A stretch of 64,000 bases of DNA from Eledone cirrhosa (Eukaryota; Mollusca; Cephalopoda; Octopoda; Eledonidae). The translations under genes and the position numbers were made by a program. The stretch is from contig OZ024741.1 in NCBI GenBank assembly GCA_964016885.1, positions 416,207,081 through 416,271,080 on the forward strand, written 5' to 3'. Below are positions 41,321-52,938 of the stretch, piece by piece (positions within the stretch are counted from its first letter, which is position 1; each line of letters opens with the position of its first letter). The notes under the pieces were generated by a model. That model had not been told where the DNA came from, searched no databases, and saw only the letters and a program-made list of their open reading frames with translations.

Positions 41321-43859
41321 CCTACAGTTGTCTTAACCCTTTAGTTACCAACCTGGTCAACACTGACCAGGACTTACCTACAGTTGTCTTAACCCTTTAG
41401 TTACCAACCTGGTCAACACTGACCAGGACTTTAACCTACAGTTGTCTTAACCCTTTAGTTACCAACCTGGTCAACACTGACCAGGACTTACCTACAGTTG
41501 TCTTAACCCTTTAGTTACCAACCTGGTCAACACTGACCAGGACTTACCTACAGTTGTCTTAACCCTTTAGTTACCAACCTGGTCAACACTGACCAGGACT
41601 ATTACCTACAGTTGTCTTAAACCCTTTAGTTTCCAGCCTGGTCAACACTGACCAGGACTATTACCTACAGTTGTCTTAAACCCTTTTGTTTCCAGCCTGG
41701 TCAACACTGACCAGGACTATTACCTACAGTTGTTTTAACCCTTTAGTTACCAACCTGGTCAACACTGACCAGGACTATTACCTACAGTTGTCTTAAACTC
41801 TTTAGTTTCCAGCCTGGTCAACACTGACCAGGACTATTACCTACAGTTGTCTTAACCCTTTAGTTACCAACCTGGTCAACACTGACCATGACTATTACCT
41901 ACAGTTGTCTTAACCCTTTAGTTACCAACCTGGTCAACACTGACCAGGACTATCACCTACAGTTTTCTCAACCCTTTAGTTACCAACCTGGTCAACACTG
42001 ACCAAGACTTACCTACAGTTGTCTTAACCCTTTAGTTACCAACCTGGTCAACACTGACCTGGACTATTACTTACAGTTGTCTTAACCCTTTAGTTACCAA
42101 CCTGGTCAACACTGAACAAGACTATTACCTACAGTTGTCTTAACCCTTTAGTTTCCAACCTGGTCAACACTGACCAGGACTATTACCTACAGTTGTGTTA
42201 ACCCTTTAGTTTCCACCCTGGTCAACACTGACCAGGACTATTACCTACAGTTGTCTTAACCCTTTAGTTTCCAACATGGTCAACACTGACCAAGACTATT
42301 ACCTACAGTTGTCTTAACCCTTTAGTTACCAACCTGGTCAACACTGACCAGGACTATTACCTACAGTTGTCTTAACCCTTTAGTTTCCAACCTGGTCAAC
42401 ACTGACCAAGACTATTACCTACAGTTTTCTCAACCCTTTAGTTACCAACCTGGTCAACACTGACCAAGACTATTACCTACAGTTGTCTTAACCCTTTAGT
42501 TACCAACCTGGTCAACACTGACCAGGACTATTACCTACAGTTGTATTAACCCTTTAGTTACCAACCTGGTCAACACTGACCAAGACTATTACCTACAGTT
42601 GTCTTAACCCTTTAGTTTCCAACCTGGTCAACACTGACCAGCACTAGTACCTACATTTGTCTTAAACCTTTAGTTACCAACCTGGTCAACACTGACCAAG
42701 ACTATTACCTACAGTTGTCTTAACCCCTTAGTTACCAACCTGGTCAACACTGACCAGGACTATTACCTACCGTTGTCTTAACCCTTTAGTTACCAATCTG
42801 GTCAACACTGACCAGGACTATTACCTACAGTTGTCTTAACCCTTTAGTTTCCAACCTGGTCAACACTGACCAAGAATATTACCTACAGTTGTCTTAACCC
42901 TTTAGTTACCAACCTGGTCAACACTGACCAAGACTATTACCTACAGTGGTCTTAACTCTTTAGTTACCAACCTGGTCAACACTGACCAGGACTACTACCT
43001 ACAGTTGTCTTAACCCTTTAGTTTCTAACCTGGTCAACACTGACCAGGACTATTACCTACAGCTGTGTTAACCCTTTAGTTACCAACCTGGTCAACACTG
43101 ACCAAGACTATTACCTACAGTTGTCTTAACGCTTTAGTTTCCAACCTGGTCAACACTGACCAGGACTATTACCTACAGTTCTGTTAACCCTTTAGTTACC
43201 AACCTGGTCAAAACTGACCAGGATTATTACCTACAGTTGTCTTAACCCTTTAGTTTCCAACCTGGTCAACACTGACCAGGACTATTACCTACAGTTGTCT
43301 TAACCCTTTAGTTACCAACCTGGTCAACACTGACCAGGACTATTACCTACAATTGTCTTAACCCTTTAGTTTCCAACCTGGTCAACACTGACCAAGACTA
43401 TTACCTACAGTTGTCTTAACCATTTAGTTACCAACCTAGTCAACACTGACCAGGACTATTACCTATAGTTGTCTTAACCCTTTAGTTTCCAACCTGGTCA
43501 AAACTGACCAGGACTATTACCTACAGTTGTCTTAACCCTTTAGTTTCCAACCTGGTCAACACTGACCAGGACTATTACCTACAGTTGTCTTAACCCTTTA
43601 GTTTCCAACCTGGTCAACACTGACCAGGACTATTACCTACAGTTGTCTTAACCCTTTAGTTTCCAACCTGGTCAACACTGACCAGGACTATTACCTACAG
43701 TTGTCTTAACCCTTTAGTTACCAACCTGGTCAACACTGACCAGGACTATTACCTACAGTTGTCTTAACCCTTTAGTTTCCAACCTGGTCAACACTGACCA
43801 GGAATATTACCTACAGTTGTCTTAACCCTTTATTTACCAACCTGGTCAACACTGACCAG

Positions 43860-43917
43860 GACTATTACCTACAGTTGTCTTAACCCTTTAGTTACCAACC
43901 TGGTCAACACTGACCAG
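43860..43917 (+). repeat. Representative consensus monomer (58 bp)
   Basis: This copy carries the commonest base at every position and can serve as the reference monomer. In order it holds GACTATTACCTACAG, then TTGTCTTAACCC, then TTTAGTTACCAA, then CCTGGTCAACACTGACCAG. Main variable sites across the array are the AT of GACTATTACC (absent in 56-bp monomers), the middle TTGTCTT, the A or T in GTTACC/GTTTCC, and the two bases after TGACCA (GG, AG, TG or GC). The monomer start is arbitrary in a tandem array; I chose the G after TGACCAG. Confidence 0.95.
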
Positions 43918-43918
43918 G
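43899..43918. other. 20-bp inverted repeat carried by each monomer (representative)
   Basis: The sequence reads CCTGGTCA, then ACAC, then TGACCAGG: a perfect 8-bp inverted repeat around a 4-base spacer. Equivalent elements recur about every 58 bp through the window. Common subtypes change the last arm base or bases (TGACCAGC, TGACCAAG, TGACCATG), which shortens the stem but leaves GGTCA and TGACC pairing. A few subtypes damage the core (CACAGACC, CACTAACC, CACTTACC, CACAAACC, GGTTAAC). DNA could extrude a small cruciform here and RNA of either strand could fold a short hairpin every 58 nt. GGTCA/TGACC are also the half-sites used by nuclear receptors, here with a 4-base spacer rather than the 3 of the oestrogen response element. 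Function is not shown. Confidence 0.9.
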
Positions 43919-44322
43919 ACTATTACCTACAGTTGACTTAACCCTTTAGTTTCCAACCTGGTCAACACTGACCAAGACTATTACCTACAGTTGTCTTAAC
44001 CCTTTAGTTACCAACCTGGTCAACACTGACCAGGACTATTACCTACAGTTGTCTTAACCCTTTACTTACCAACCTGGTCAACACTGACCAGGACTATTAC
44101 CTACAGTTGTCTTAACCCTTTAGTTACCAACCTGGTCAACACTGACCAGGACTATTACCTACAGTTGTCTTAACCCTTTAGTTACCAACCTGGTCAACAC
44201 TGACCAGGACTATTACCTACAGTTGTCTTAACCCTTTAGTTACCAACCTGGTCAACACTGACCAGGACTATTACCTACAGTTGTCTTGACCCTTTAGTTT
44301 CCAACCTGGTCAACACTGACCA

Positions 44323-44468
44323 AGACTATTACCTACAGTTTACTTAACCCTTTATTTACCAACCTGGTCAACACTGACCAGTACTATTACCTACAGTTGT
44401 CGTAACCATTTAGTTACCAAGCTGGTCAACACTGACCAAGACTATTACCTACAGTTGTCTTAACCCTA
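44323..44468. repeat. Local duplication in Domain II, left copy
   Basis: A two-monomer module contains CAGTTTACTTAACCC, TTTATTTACC, CCAGTACTATT, TTGTCGTAACCATTTAG and CCAAGCTGG. It reappears at about 44,670-44,815. The CAGTTTAC marks sit 347 bp apart, six monomers with the 57-bp one between them. Apart from an A/G at CCAAGAC/CCAGGAC at the left end I saw no difference. Confidence 0.8.
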
Positions 44469-44669
44469 GGTTACCAACCTGGTCAACACTGACCAGGACT
44501 ATTACCGACAGTTGTCTTAACCCTTTAGTTACCAACCTGGTCAACACTGACCAGGACTATTACCTACAGTTGTCTTAACCTTTTAGTTTCCAACCTGGTC
44601 AACACTGACCAGGACTATTACCCACAGTTGTCTTAACCCTTTAGTTACCAACCTGGTCAACACTGACCA

Positions 44670-44815
44670 GGACTATTACCTACAGTTTACTTAACCCTTT
44701 ATTTACCAACCTGGTCAACACTGACCAGTACTATTACCTACAGTTGTCGTAACCATTTAGTTACCAAGCTGGTCAACACTGACCAAGACTATTACCTACA
44801 GTTGTCTTAACCCTT
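44670..44815. repeat. Local duplication in Domain II, right copy
   Basis: This is the partner of 44,323-44,468, carrying the same rare set TTTACTTAACC, CCAGTACTATT, TTGTCGTAACC and CCAAGCTGG. It is followed by a GTTTCC monomer instead of the 57-bp CCCTAGGTTACC monomer, which marks the right limit of identity. Confidence 0.8.
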
Positions 44816-46320
44816 TAGTTTCCAACCTGGTCAACACTGACCAGGACTATTACCTACAGTTGTGTTAACCCTTTAGTTTCCACCCTGGTCAACACTGATC
44901 AGGACTATTACCTACAGTTGTCTTAACCCTTTAGTTACCAACCTGGTCAACACTGACCAGGACTATTACCTACAGTTGTCTTAACCCTTTAGTTACCAAC
45001 CTGGTCAACACTGACCAGGACTATTACCTACAGTTGTCTTAACCCTTTAGTTACCAACCTGGTCAACACTGACCAGGACTATTACCTACAGTTGCCTTAA
45101 CCCTTTATTTACCAACATGGTCACCACTGACCAGGAGTATTACCTACAGTTGTCTTAACCCTTTAGTTTCCAACCTGGTCAACACTGACCAGGACTATTA
45201 CCTACAGTTGTCTTAACCCTTTAGTTACCAACCTGGTCAACACTGACCAGCACTATTACCTACAGTTGTCTTAACCCTTTAGTTACCAACCTGGTCAACA
45301 CTGACCAGCACTATTACCTACAGTTGTCTTAACCCTTTAGTTTCCAACCTGGTCAACACTTACCAGGACTATTACCTACAGTTGTCTTAACCCTTTAGTT
45401 TCCAACCTGGTCAACACTGACCAGGACTATTACCTAGAGTTGTCTTAACCCTTTAGTTACCAACCTGGTCAACACTGACCAGCACTATTACCTACAGTTG
45501 TCTTAACCCTTTAGTTTCCAACCTGGTCAACACTGACCAGGACTATTACCTACAGTTGTCTTAACCCTTTAGTTACCAACCTGGTCAACACTGACCAGCA
45601 CTATTACCTACAGTTGTCTTAACCCTTTAGTTACCAACCTGGTCAACACTGACCAGCACTATTACCTACAGTTGTCTTAACCCTTTAGTTTCCAACCTGG
45701 TCAAAACTGACCAGGACTATTACCTACAGTTTTCTTAACCCTTTAGTTTCCAACCTGGTCAACACTGACCAGGACTATTACCTACAGTTGTCTTAACCCT
45801 TTAGTTACCAACCTGGTCAACACTAACCAGCACTATTACGTACAGTTGTCTTAACCCTTTAGTTTCCAACCTGGTAAACACTGACCAGGACTATTACCTA
45901 CAGTTGTCTTAACCCTTTAGTTACCAACCTGGTCAACACTGACCAGCACTATTACCTACAGTTGTCTTAACCCTTTAGTTTCCAACCTGGTCAACACTGA
46001 CCAGGACTATAACCTACAGTTGTCTTAACCCTTTAGTTACCAACCTGGTCAACACTGACCAGGACTATTACCTACAGTTGTGTTAACCCTTTAGTTTCCA
46101 ACCTGGTCAACACTAACCAGGACTATTACCTACAGTTGTCTTAACCCTTTAGTTTCCAACCTGGTCAACACTGACCAAGACTATTACCTACAGTTGTCTT
46201 AACCCTTTAGTTTCCAACCTGGTCAACACTGACCAGGACTATAACCTACAGTTGTTTTAACCCTTTAGTTACCAACCTGGTCAACACTGACCAGGACTAT
46301 TACCTACAGTTGTCTTAACC

Positions 46321-46440
46321 CTTTAGTTTCCTACCTGGTCAACACTGACCAGGACTATTACCTAAAGTTGTTTTAACCGTTTAGTTACCAACCTGGTCAA
46401 CACTGACCAGGACTATTACCTACAGTTGTTTTAACCCTTT
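46321..46440. repeat. CCTACC/AAAGTTG/CCGTTTAG module (representative of ten)
   Basis: Two linked monomers carry GTTTCCTACCTGG, then CCTAAAGTTGTTTTAACCG, then a TTGTTTT monomer. CCTACC occurs at 46,330, 49,854, 51,240, 52,574, 54,372, 55,178, 57,034, 57,266, 59,064 and 60,624. Spacings are whole numbers of monomers once 56-bp units are allowed for (for example 1,334 = 23, 1,798 = 31, 1,856 = 32 and 232 = 4 monomers). The left arm change CCTACC does not alter CCTGGTCA that follows, so the palindrome is kept. It serves as a tag for tracing block copying in Domain III. Confidence 0.85.
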
Positions 46441-47703
46441 AGTTACCAACCTGGTCAACACTGACCAGGACTATTACCTACAGTTGTCTTAACCCTTTAG
46501 TTACCAACCTGGTCAACACAGACCAGGACTATTACCTACAGTTGTCTTAACCCTTTAGTTACCAACCTGGTCAACACTGACCAGGACTATTACCTACAGT
46601 TGTCTTAACCCTTTAGTTACCAACCTGGTCAACACTAACCAGGACTATTACCTATAGTTGTCTTAACCCTTTAGTTTCCAACCTAGTCAACACTGACCAG
46701 GACTATTACCTACAGTTGTCTTAACCCTTTAGTTACCAACCTGGTCAACACTGACCAGGACTATTACCTACAGTTGTCTTAACCCTTTAGTTACCAACCT
46801 GGTCAACACTGACGAGGACTATTACCTACAGTTTTCTTAACCCTTTAGTTACCAACCTGGTCAACACTGACCAGGACTATTACCTACAGTTGTCTTAACT
46901 ATTTAGTTACCAACCTGGTCAACACTGACCAGCACTATTACCTACAGTTGTCTTAACCCTTTAGTTACCAACCTGGTCAACACTGACCAGGACTATTACC
47001 TACAGTTGTCTTAACCCTTTAGTTACCAACCTGGTCAACACTGACCAGCACTATTACCTACAGTTGTCTTAACCCTTTAGTTACCAACCTGGTCAACACT
47101 GACCAGCACTATTACCTACAGTTGTCTTAACCCTTTAGTTTCCAACCTGGTCAACACTGACCAGGACTATTACCTACAGTTGTCTTAACCCTTTAGTTAC
47201 TAACCTGGTCAACACTGACCAGCACTATTACCTACAGTTGTCTTAACCCTTTAGTTACCAACCTGGTCAACACTGACCAGGACTATTACCTACAGTTGTC
47301 TTAACCCTTTAGTTTCCAACCTGGTCAACACTGACCAGGACTATTACCTACAGTTGTCTTAACCCTTTAGTTACCAACCTGGTCAACACTGACCAGCACT
47401 ATTACCTACAGTTGTCTTAACCCTTTAGTTACCAACCTGGTCAACACTGACCAGCACTATTACCTACAGTTGTCTTAACCCTTTAGTTTCCAACCTGGTC
47501 AACACTTACCAGGACTATTACCTACAGTTGTCTTAACCCTTTAGTTTCCAACCTGGTCAATACTGACCAGGACTATTACCTACAGTTGTCTTAACCCTTT
47601 ACTTACCAACCTGGTCAACACTGACCAGGACTATTACCTACAGTTGTCTTAACCCTTTAGTTACCAACCTGGTCAACACTGACCAGGACTATTACCTACA
47701 GCT

Positions 47704-47922
47704 GTCGTTACCCTTTAGTTACCAACCTGGTCAACACTAACCAGGACTATTACCTATAGTTGTCTTAACCCTTTAGTTTCTAACCTGGTCTACACAGACC
47801 AAGACTTGCCTACAGTTGTCTTAACCCTTTAGTTTCCAACCTGGTCAACACTGACCAAGACTTACCTACAGTTGTCTTAACCCTTTAGTTACCAACCTGG
47901 TCAACACTGACCAAGACTTACC
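47704..47922. repeat. TTGCC/56-bp module, copy 1
   Basis: The module order is GTCGTTACCC, CACTAACC, CCTATAGTTG, GTTTCTAACC, GGTCTACACAGACC, AAGACTTGCC and two further AAGACTTACC monomers. The last three are 56-bp monomers, with CTTGCC at 47,805, CTTACC at 47,861 and CTTACC at 47,917, exactly 56 apart. The GTCTACACAGACC change makes a different palindrome, GTCT-ACAC-AGAC, in place of the usual one. Six copies are found in Domain III. Confidence 0.85.
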
Positions 47923-48360
47923 TACAGTTGTCTTAACCCTTTAGTTACCAACCTGGTCAACACTGACCAGCACTATTACCTACAGTTGTCTTAACCCTTC
48001 AGTTACCAACCTGGTCAACACTGACCAGCACTATTACCTACAGTTGTCTTAACCCTTTAGTTACCAACCTGGTCAACACTGACCAGCACTATTACCTACA
48101 GTTGTCTTAACCCTTTAGTTACCAACCTGGTCAACACTGACCAGCACTATTACCTACAGTTGTCTTAACCCTTTAGTTTCCAACCTGGTCAACACTGACC
48201 AGGACTATTACCTACAGTTGTCTTAACCCTTTAGTTACCAACCTGGTCAACACTGACCAGGACTATTACCTACAGTTGTTTTAACCCTTTAGTTACCAAC
48301 CTGGTTAACACTGACCAGGACTATTACCTACAGTTGTCTTAACCCTTTAGTTACCAACCT

Positions 48361-48376
48361 GGTCAACACACCAGGA
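48361..48376. repeat. 55-bp monomer (3-bp loss in palindrome)
   Basis: This monomer reads GGTCAACACACCAGGAC, where the usual form is GGTCAACACTGACCAGGAC. It has three bases fewer, which removes the right half of the inverted repeat. I saw this form only once, so it is a recent private change that has not spread. Confidence 0.85.
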
Positions 48377-49087
48377 CTATTACCTACAGTTGTCTTAACC
48401 CTTTAGTTACCAACCTGGTCAACACTGACCAGGACTATTACCTACAGTTGTCTTAACCCTTTAGTTACCAACCTGGTCAACACTGACCAGCACTATTACC
48501 TACAGTTGTCTTAACCCTTTAGTTACCAACCTGGTCAACACTGACCAGCACTATTACCTACAGTTGTCTTAACCCTTTAGTTTCCAATCTGGTCAACACT
48601 GACCAGGACTATTACCTACAGTTGTCTTAACCCTTTAGTTACCAACCTGGTCAAAACTGACCAGCACTATTACCTACAGTTGTCTTAACCCTTTAGTTAC
48701 CAACCTGGTCAACACTGACCAGCACTATTACCTACAGTTGTCTTAACCCTTTAGTTTCCAACCTAGTCAACACTGACCAGGACTATTACCTACAGTTGTC
48801 TTAACCCTTTAGTTACTAACCTGGTCAACACTGACCAGGACTATTACCTACAGTTGTCTTAACCCTTTAGTTCCCAACCTCGTCAACACTTACCAGGACT
48901 ATTACCTACAGTTGTCTTAACCCTTTAGTTACCAACCTGGTCAACACTAACCAGGACTATTACCTACAGTTGTCTTAACCCTTTAGTTACCAGTCTGGTC
49001 AACACTGACGAGGACTATTACCTACAGTTGTCTTAACCCATTAGTTACCAACCTGGTCAACACTGACCAGGACTATTACCTACAGTT

Positions 49088-49306
49088 GTCGTTACCCTTT
49101 AGTTACCAACCTGGTCAACACTAACCAGGACTATTACCTATAGTTGTCTTAACCCTTTAGTTTCTAACCTGGTCTACACAGACCAAGACTTGCCTACAGT
49201 TGTCTTAACCCTTTAGTTTCCAACCTGGTCAACACTGACCAAGACTTACCTACAGTTGTCTTAACCCTTTAGTTACCAACCTGGTCAAAACTGACCAAGA
49301 CTTACC
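49088..49306. repeat. TTGCC/56-bp module, copy 2
   Basis: CTTGCC is at 49,189 and GTCGTT at 49,088, both 1,384 bp after copy 1. It has the same order of variants, with one private CAAAACTGACCAAG in the third 56-bp monomer. Confidence 0.85.
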
Positions 49307-50415
49307 TACAGTTGTCTTAACCCTTTAGTTACCAACCTGGTCAACACTGACCAGCACTATTACCTACAGTTGTCTTAACCCTTTAGTTTCCAACCTGGTC
49401 AACACTGACCAGGACTATTACCTACAGTTGTCTTAACCCTTTAGTTACCAACCTGGTCAACACTGACCAGCACTATTACCTACAGTTGTCTTAACCCTTT
49501 AGTTACCAACCTGGTCAACACTGACCAGCACTATTACCTACAGTTGTCTTAACCCTTTAGTTTCCAACCTGGTCAACACTGACCAGGACTATTACCTACA
49601 GTTGTCTTAACCCTTTAGTTACCAACCTGGTCAACACTGACCAGCACTATTACCTACAGTTGTCTTAACCCTTTAGTTACCAACCTGGTCAACACTGACC
49701 AGCACTATTACCTACAGTTGTCTTAACCCTTTAGTTTCCAACCTGGTCAACACTGACCAGGACTATTACCTACAGTTGTTTTAACCCTTTAGTTACCAAC
49801 CTGGTCAACACTGACCAGGACTATTACCTACAGTTGTCTTAACCCTTTAGTTTCCTACCTGGTCAACACTGACCAGGACTATTACCTAAAGTTGTTTTAA
49901 CCGTTTAGTTACCAACCTGGTCAACACTGACCAGGACTATTACCTACAGTTGTTTTAACCCTTTAGTTACCAACCTGGTCAACACTGACCAGGACTATTA
50001 CCTACAGTTGTCTTAACCCTTTAGTTACCAACCTGGTCAACACTAACCAGGACTATTACCTATAGTTGTCTTAACCCTTTAGTTTCCAACCTAGTCAACA
50101 CTGACCAGGACTATTACCTACAGTTGTCTTAACCCTTTAGTTACAAACCTGGTCAACACTGACCAGGACTATTACCTACAGTTGTCTTAACCCTTTAGTT
50201 ACCAACCTGGTCAACACTGACCAGCACTATTACCTACAGTTGTCTTAACCCTTTAGTTTCCAACCTGGTCAACACTGACCAGGACTATTACCTACAGTTG
50301 TCTTAACCCTTTAGTTACCAACCTGGTCAACACTGACCAGCACTATTACCTACAGTTGTCTTAACCCTTTAGTTACTAACCTGGTCAACACTGACCAGGA
50401 CTATTACCTACAGTT

Positions 50416-50634
50416 GTCGTTACCCTTTAGTTACCAACCTGGTCAACACTAACCAGGACTATTACCTATAGTTGTCTTAACCCTTTAGTTTCTAACCTGG
50501 TCTACACAGACCAAGACTTGCCTACAGTTGTCTTAACCCTTTAGTTTCCAACCTGGTCAACACTGACCAAGACTTACCTACAGTTGTCTTAACCCTTTAG
50601 TTACCAACCTGGTCAACACTGACCAAGACTTACC
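50416..50634. repeat. TTGCC/56-bp module, copy 3
   Basis: GTCGTT is at 50,416 and CTTGCC at 50,517, 1,328 bp after copy 2. The module is complete with all three 56-bp monomers. Confidence 0.85.
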
Positions 50635-52079
50635 TACAGTTGTCTTAACCCTTTAGTTACCAACCTGGTCAACACTGACCAGCACTATTACCTACAGTTG
50701 TCTTAACCCTTTAGTTTCCAACCTGGTCAACACTGACCAGGACTATTACCTACAGTTGTCTTAACCCTTTAGTTACCAACCTGGTCAACACTGACCAGCA
50801 CTATTACCTACAGTTGTCTTAACCCTTTAGTTACCAACCTGGTCAACACTGACCAGCACTATTACCTACAGTTGTCTTAACCCTTTAGTTTCCAACCTGG
50901 TCAACACTGACCAGGACTATTACCTACAGTTGTCTTAACCCTTTAGTTACCAACCTGGTCAACACTGACCAGCACTATTACCTACAGTTGTCTTAACCCT
51001 TTAGTTACCAACCTGGTCAACACTGACCAGCACTATTACCTACAGTTGTCTTAACCCTTTAGTTTCCAACCTGGTCAACACTGACCAGGACTATTACCTA
51101 CAGTTGTCTTAACCCTTTAGTTACCAACCTGGTCAACACTGACCAGCACTATTACCTACAGTTGTCTTAACCCTTTAGTTACCAACCTGGTCAACACTGA
51201 CCAGGACTATTACCTACAGTTGTCTTAACCCTTTAGTTTCCTACCTGGTCAACACTGACCAGGACTATTACCTAAAGTTGTTTTAACCGTTTAGTTACCA
51301 ACCTGGTCAACACTGACCAGGACTATTACCTACAGTTGTTTTAACCCTTTAGTTACCAACCTGGTCAACACTGACCAGGACTATTACCTACAGTTGTCTT
51401 AACCCTTTAGTTACCAACCTGGTCAACACAGACCAGGACTATTACCTACAGTTGTCTTAACCCTTTAGTTACCAACCTGGTCAACACTGACCAGGACTAT
51501 TACCTACAGTTGTCTTAACCCTTTAGTTACCAACCTGGTCAACACTAACCAGGACTATTACCTATGGTTGTCTTAACCCTTTAGTTTCCAACCTAGTCAA
51601 CACTGACCAGGAATATTACCTACAGTTGTCTTAACCCTTTAGTTACCAACCTGGTCAACACTGACCAGGACTATTACCTACAGTTGTCTTAACCCTTTAG
51701 TTACCAACCTGGTCAACACTGACGAGGACTATTACCTACAGTTTTCTTAACCCTTTAGTTACCAACCTGGTCAACACTGACCAGGACTATTACCTACAGT
51801 TGTCTTAACCCTTTAGTTACCAACCTGGTCAACACTGACCAGCACTATTACCTACAGTTGTCTTAACCCTTTAGTTACCAACCTGGTCAACACTGACCAG
51901 CACTATTACCTACAGTTGTCTTAACCCTTTAGTTACCAAACTGGTCAACACTGACCAGCACTATTACCTACAGTTGTCTTAACCCTTTAGTTTCCAACCT
52001 GGTCAACACTGACCAGGACTATTACCTACAGTTGTCTTAACCCTTTAGTTACCAACCTGGTCAACACTGACCAGGACTA

Positions 52080-52938
52080 TTACCTACAGTTGTCTTAACC
52101 CTTTAGTTACCAACCTGGTCAACACTGACCAGCACTATTACCTACAGTTGTCTTAACCCTTTAGTTACCAACCTGGTCAACACTGACCAGCACTATTACC
52201 TACAGTTGTCTTAACCCTTTAGTTTCCAACCTGGTCAACACTGACCAGGACTATTACCTACAGTTTTCTTAACCCTTTAGTTTCCAACCTGGTCAACACT
52301 GACCAGGACTATTACCTACAGTTGTCTTAACCCTTTAGTTACCAACCTGGTCAACACTGACCAGCACTATTACGTACAGTTGTCTTAACCCTTTAGTTTC
52401 CAACCTGGTAAACACTGACCAGGACTATTACCTACAGTTGTCTTAACCCTTTAGTTACCAACCTGGTCAACACTGACCAGGACTATAACCTACAGTTGTT
52501 TTAACCCTTTAGTTACCAACCTGGTCAACACTGACCAGGACTATTACCTACAGTTGTCTTAACCCTTTAGTTTCCTACCTGGTCAACACTGACCAGGACT
52601 ATTACCTAAAGTTGTTTTAACCGTTTAGTTACCAACCTGGTCAACACTGACCAGGACTATTACCTACAGTTGTTTTAACCCTTTAGTTACCAACCTGGTC
52701 AACACTGACCAGGACTATTACCTACAGTTGTCTTAACCCTTTAGTTACCAACCTGGTCAACACTAACCAGGACTATTACCTATAGTTGTCTTAACCCTTT
52801 AGTTTCCAACCTAGTCAACACTGACCAGGACTATTACCTACAGTTGTCTTAACCCTTTAGTTACAAACCTGGTCAACACTGACCAGGACTATTACCTACA
52901 GTTGTCTTAACCCTTTAGTTACCAACCTGGTCAACACT
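52080..52938. repeat. 1,798-bp-offset duplication, left copy
   Basis: Markers and partners 1,798 bp later are CAGTTTTCTT 52,263 and 54,061, TACGTACAG 52,371 and 54,169, CCTACC 52,574 and 54,372, and TTACAAACC 52,861 and 54,659. The right limit is the mismatch CACTGACC/CACTAACC at 52,939/54,737. The left limit is approximate because upstream monomers are near consensus and still match well. The offset equals 31 monomers. Confidence 0.82.

Larger units (their letters stand above)
1..43254. repeat. Domain I: variant-rich satellite with kilobase-scale higher-order repeats
   Basis: This domain is set apart by monomer subtypes that are absent or rare later. They are the 59-bp TAAACCC...CCAGCCTGG type, CAGCTGTGTT, CAGATGTGTT and CAGAGGTGTT types, TTTTCTCAACCC, GCACTATTACCTAGAG, GCACTAGTACC, and CCTGGACTATTACTTACAG. 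The subtypes occur in fixed orders repeated at kilobase spacing, so the copies came from duplication of long blocks and not from single monomers. The right edge is placed where the last macro-unit stops matching its partner near 32,018 (43,254/43,255). After this the 59-bp TAAACCC subtype does not recur. Confidence 0.85.
36043..43254. repeat. Macro-unit 3 (7,212 bp)
   Basis: This matches unit 1 with offset 12,917 at the left (CTTTAACC 23,181 to 36,098; CCTGGA 23,401 to 36,318; TGACCGGG to 37,481). The offset rises to 13,033 (ATATACCC 25,281 to 38,314) after two extra monomers at about 38,161-38,277. It rises to 13,091 after one more near 38,820-38,940 (CAGATGTG 27,016 to 40,107). Past 40,048 the partner of the 28,812-32,017 stretch is found at offset 11,236 (CATGGTC 42,275; TACATTTG 42,652). 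It lacks the 1,855-bp tandem duplication present in unit 1. Confidence 0.82.
43255..45190. repeat. Domain II: near-consensus satellite with scattered private changes
   Basis: This segment of about 1.9 kb is made almost wholly of TTGTCTT monomers alternating GTTACC and GTTTCC, without the marker subtypes of Domain I and with few GCAC monomers of Domain III. It has more one-off changes than its neighbours: TTGTCTTGACC near 44,281, TTTATTTACC, TTTACTTACC, CCAAGCTGG, ATTACCGACAG near 44,503, TCACCACTG near 45,122, and a 57-bp monomer reading TAACCCTAGGTTACC at 44,461-44,477. The pattern fits a less recently homogenised border between two amplified domains. Confidence 0.7.

Noticed and set aside
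43899..43918. Rho-independent terminators or bacterial operators at the inverted repeat
   Set aside because: The stem has no following T-run, occurs every 58 bp without genes, and nothing else in the window suggests bacteria.
44461..44477. CCCTAGGTTACC at 44,461 as an insertion-element footprint
   Set aside because: It is a one-base loss plus substitution in a single monomer, without target duplication or foreign sequence.
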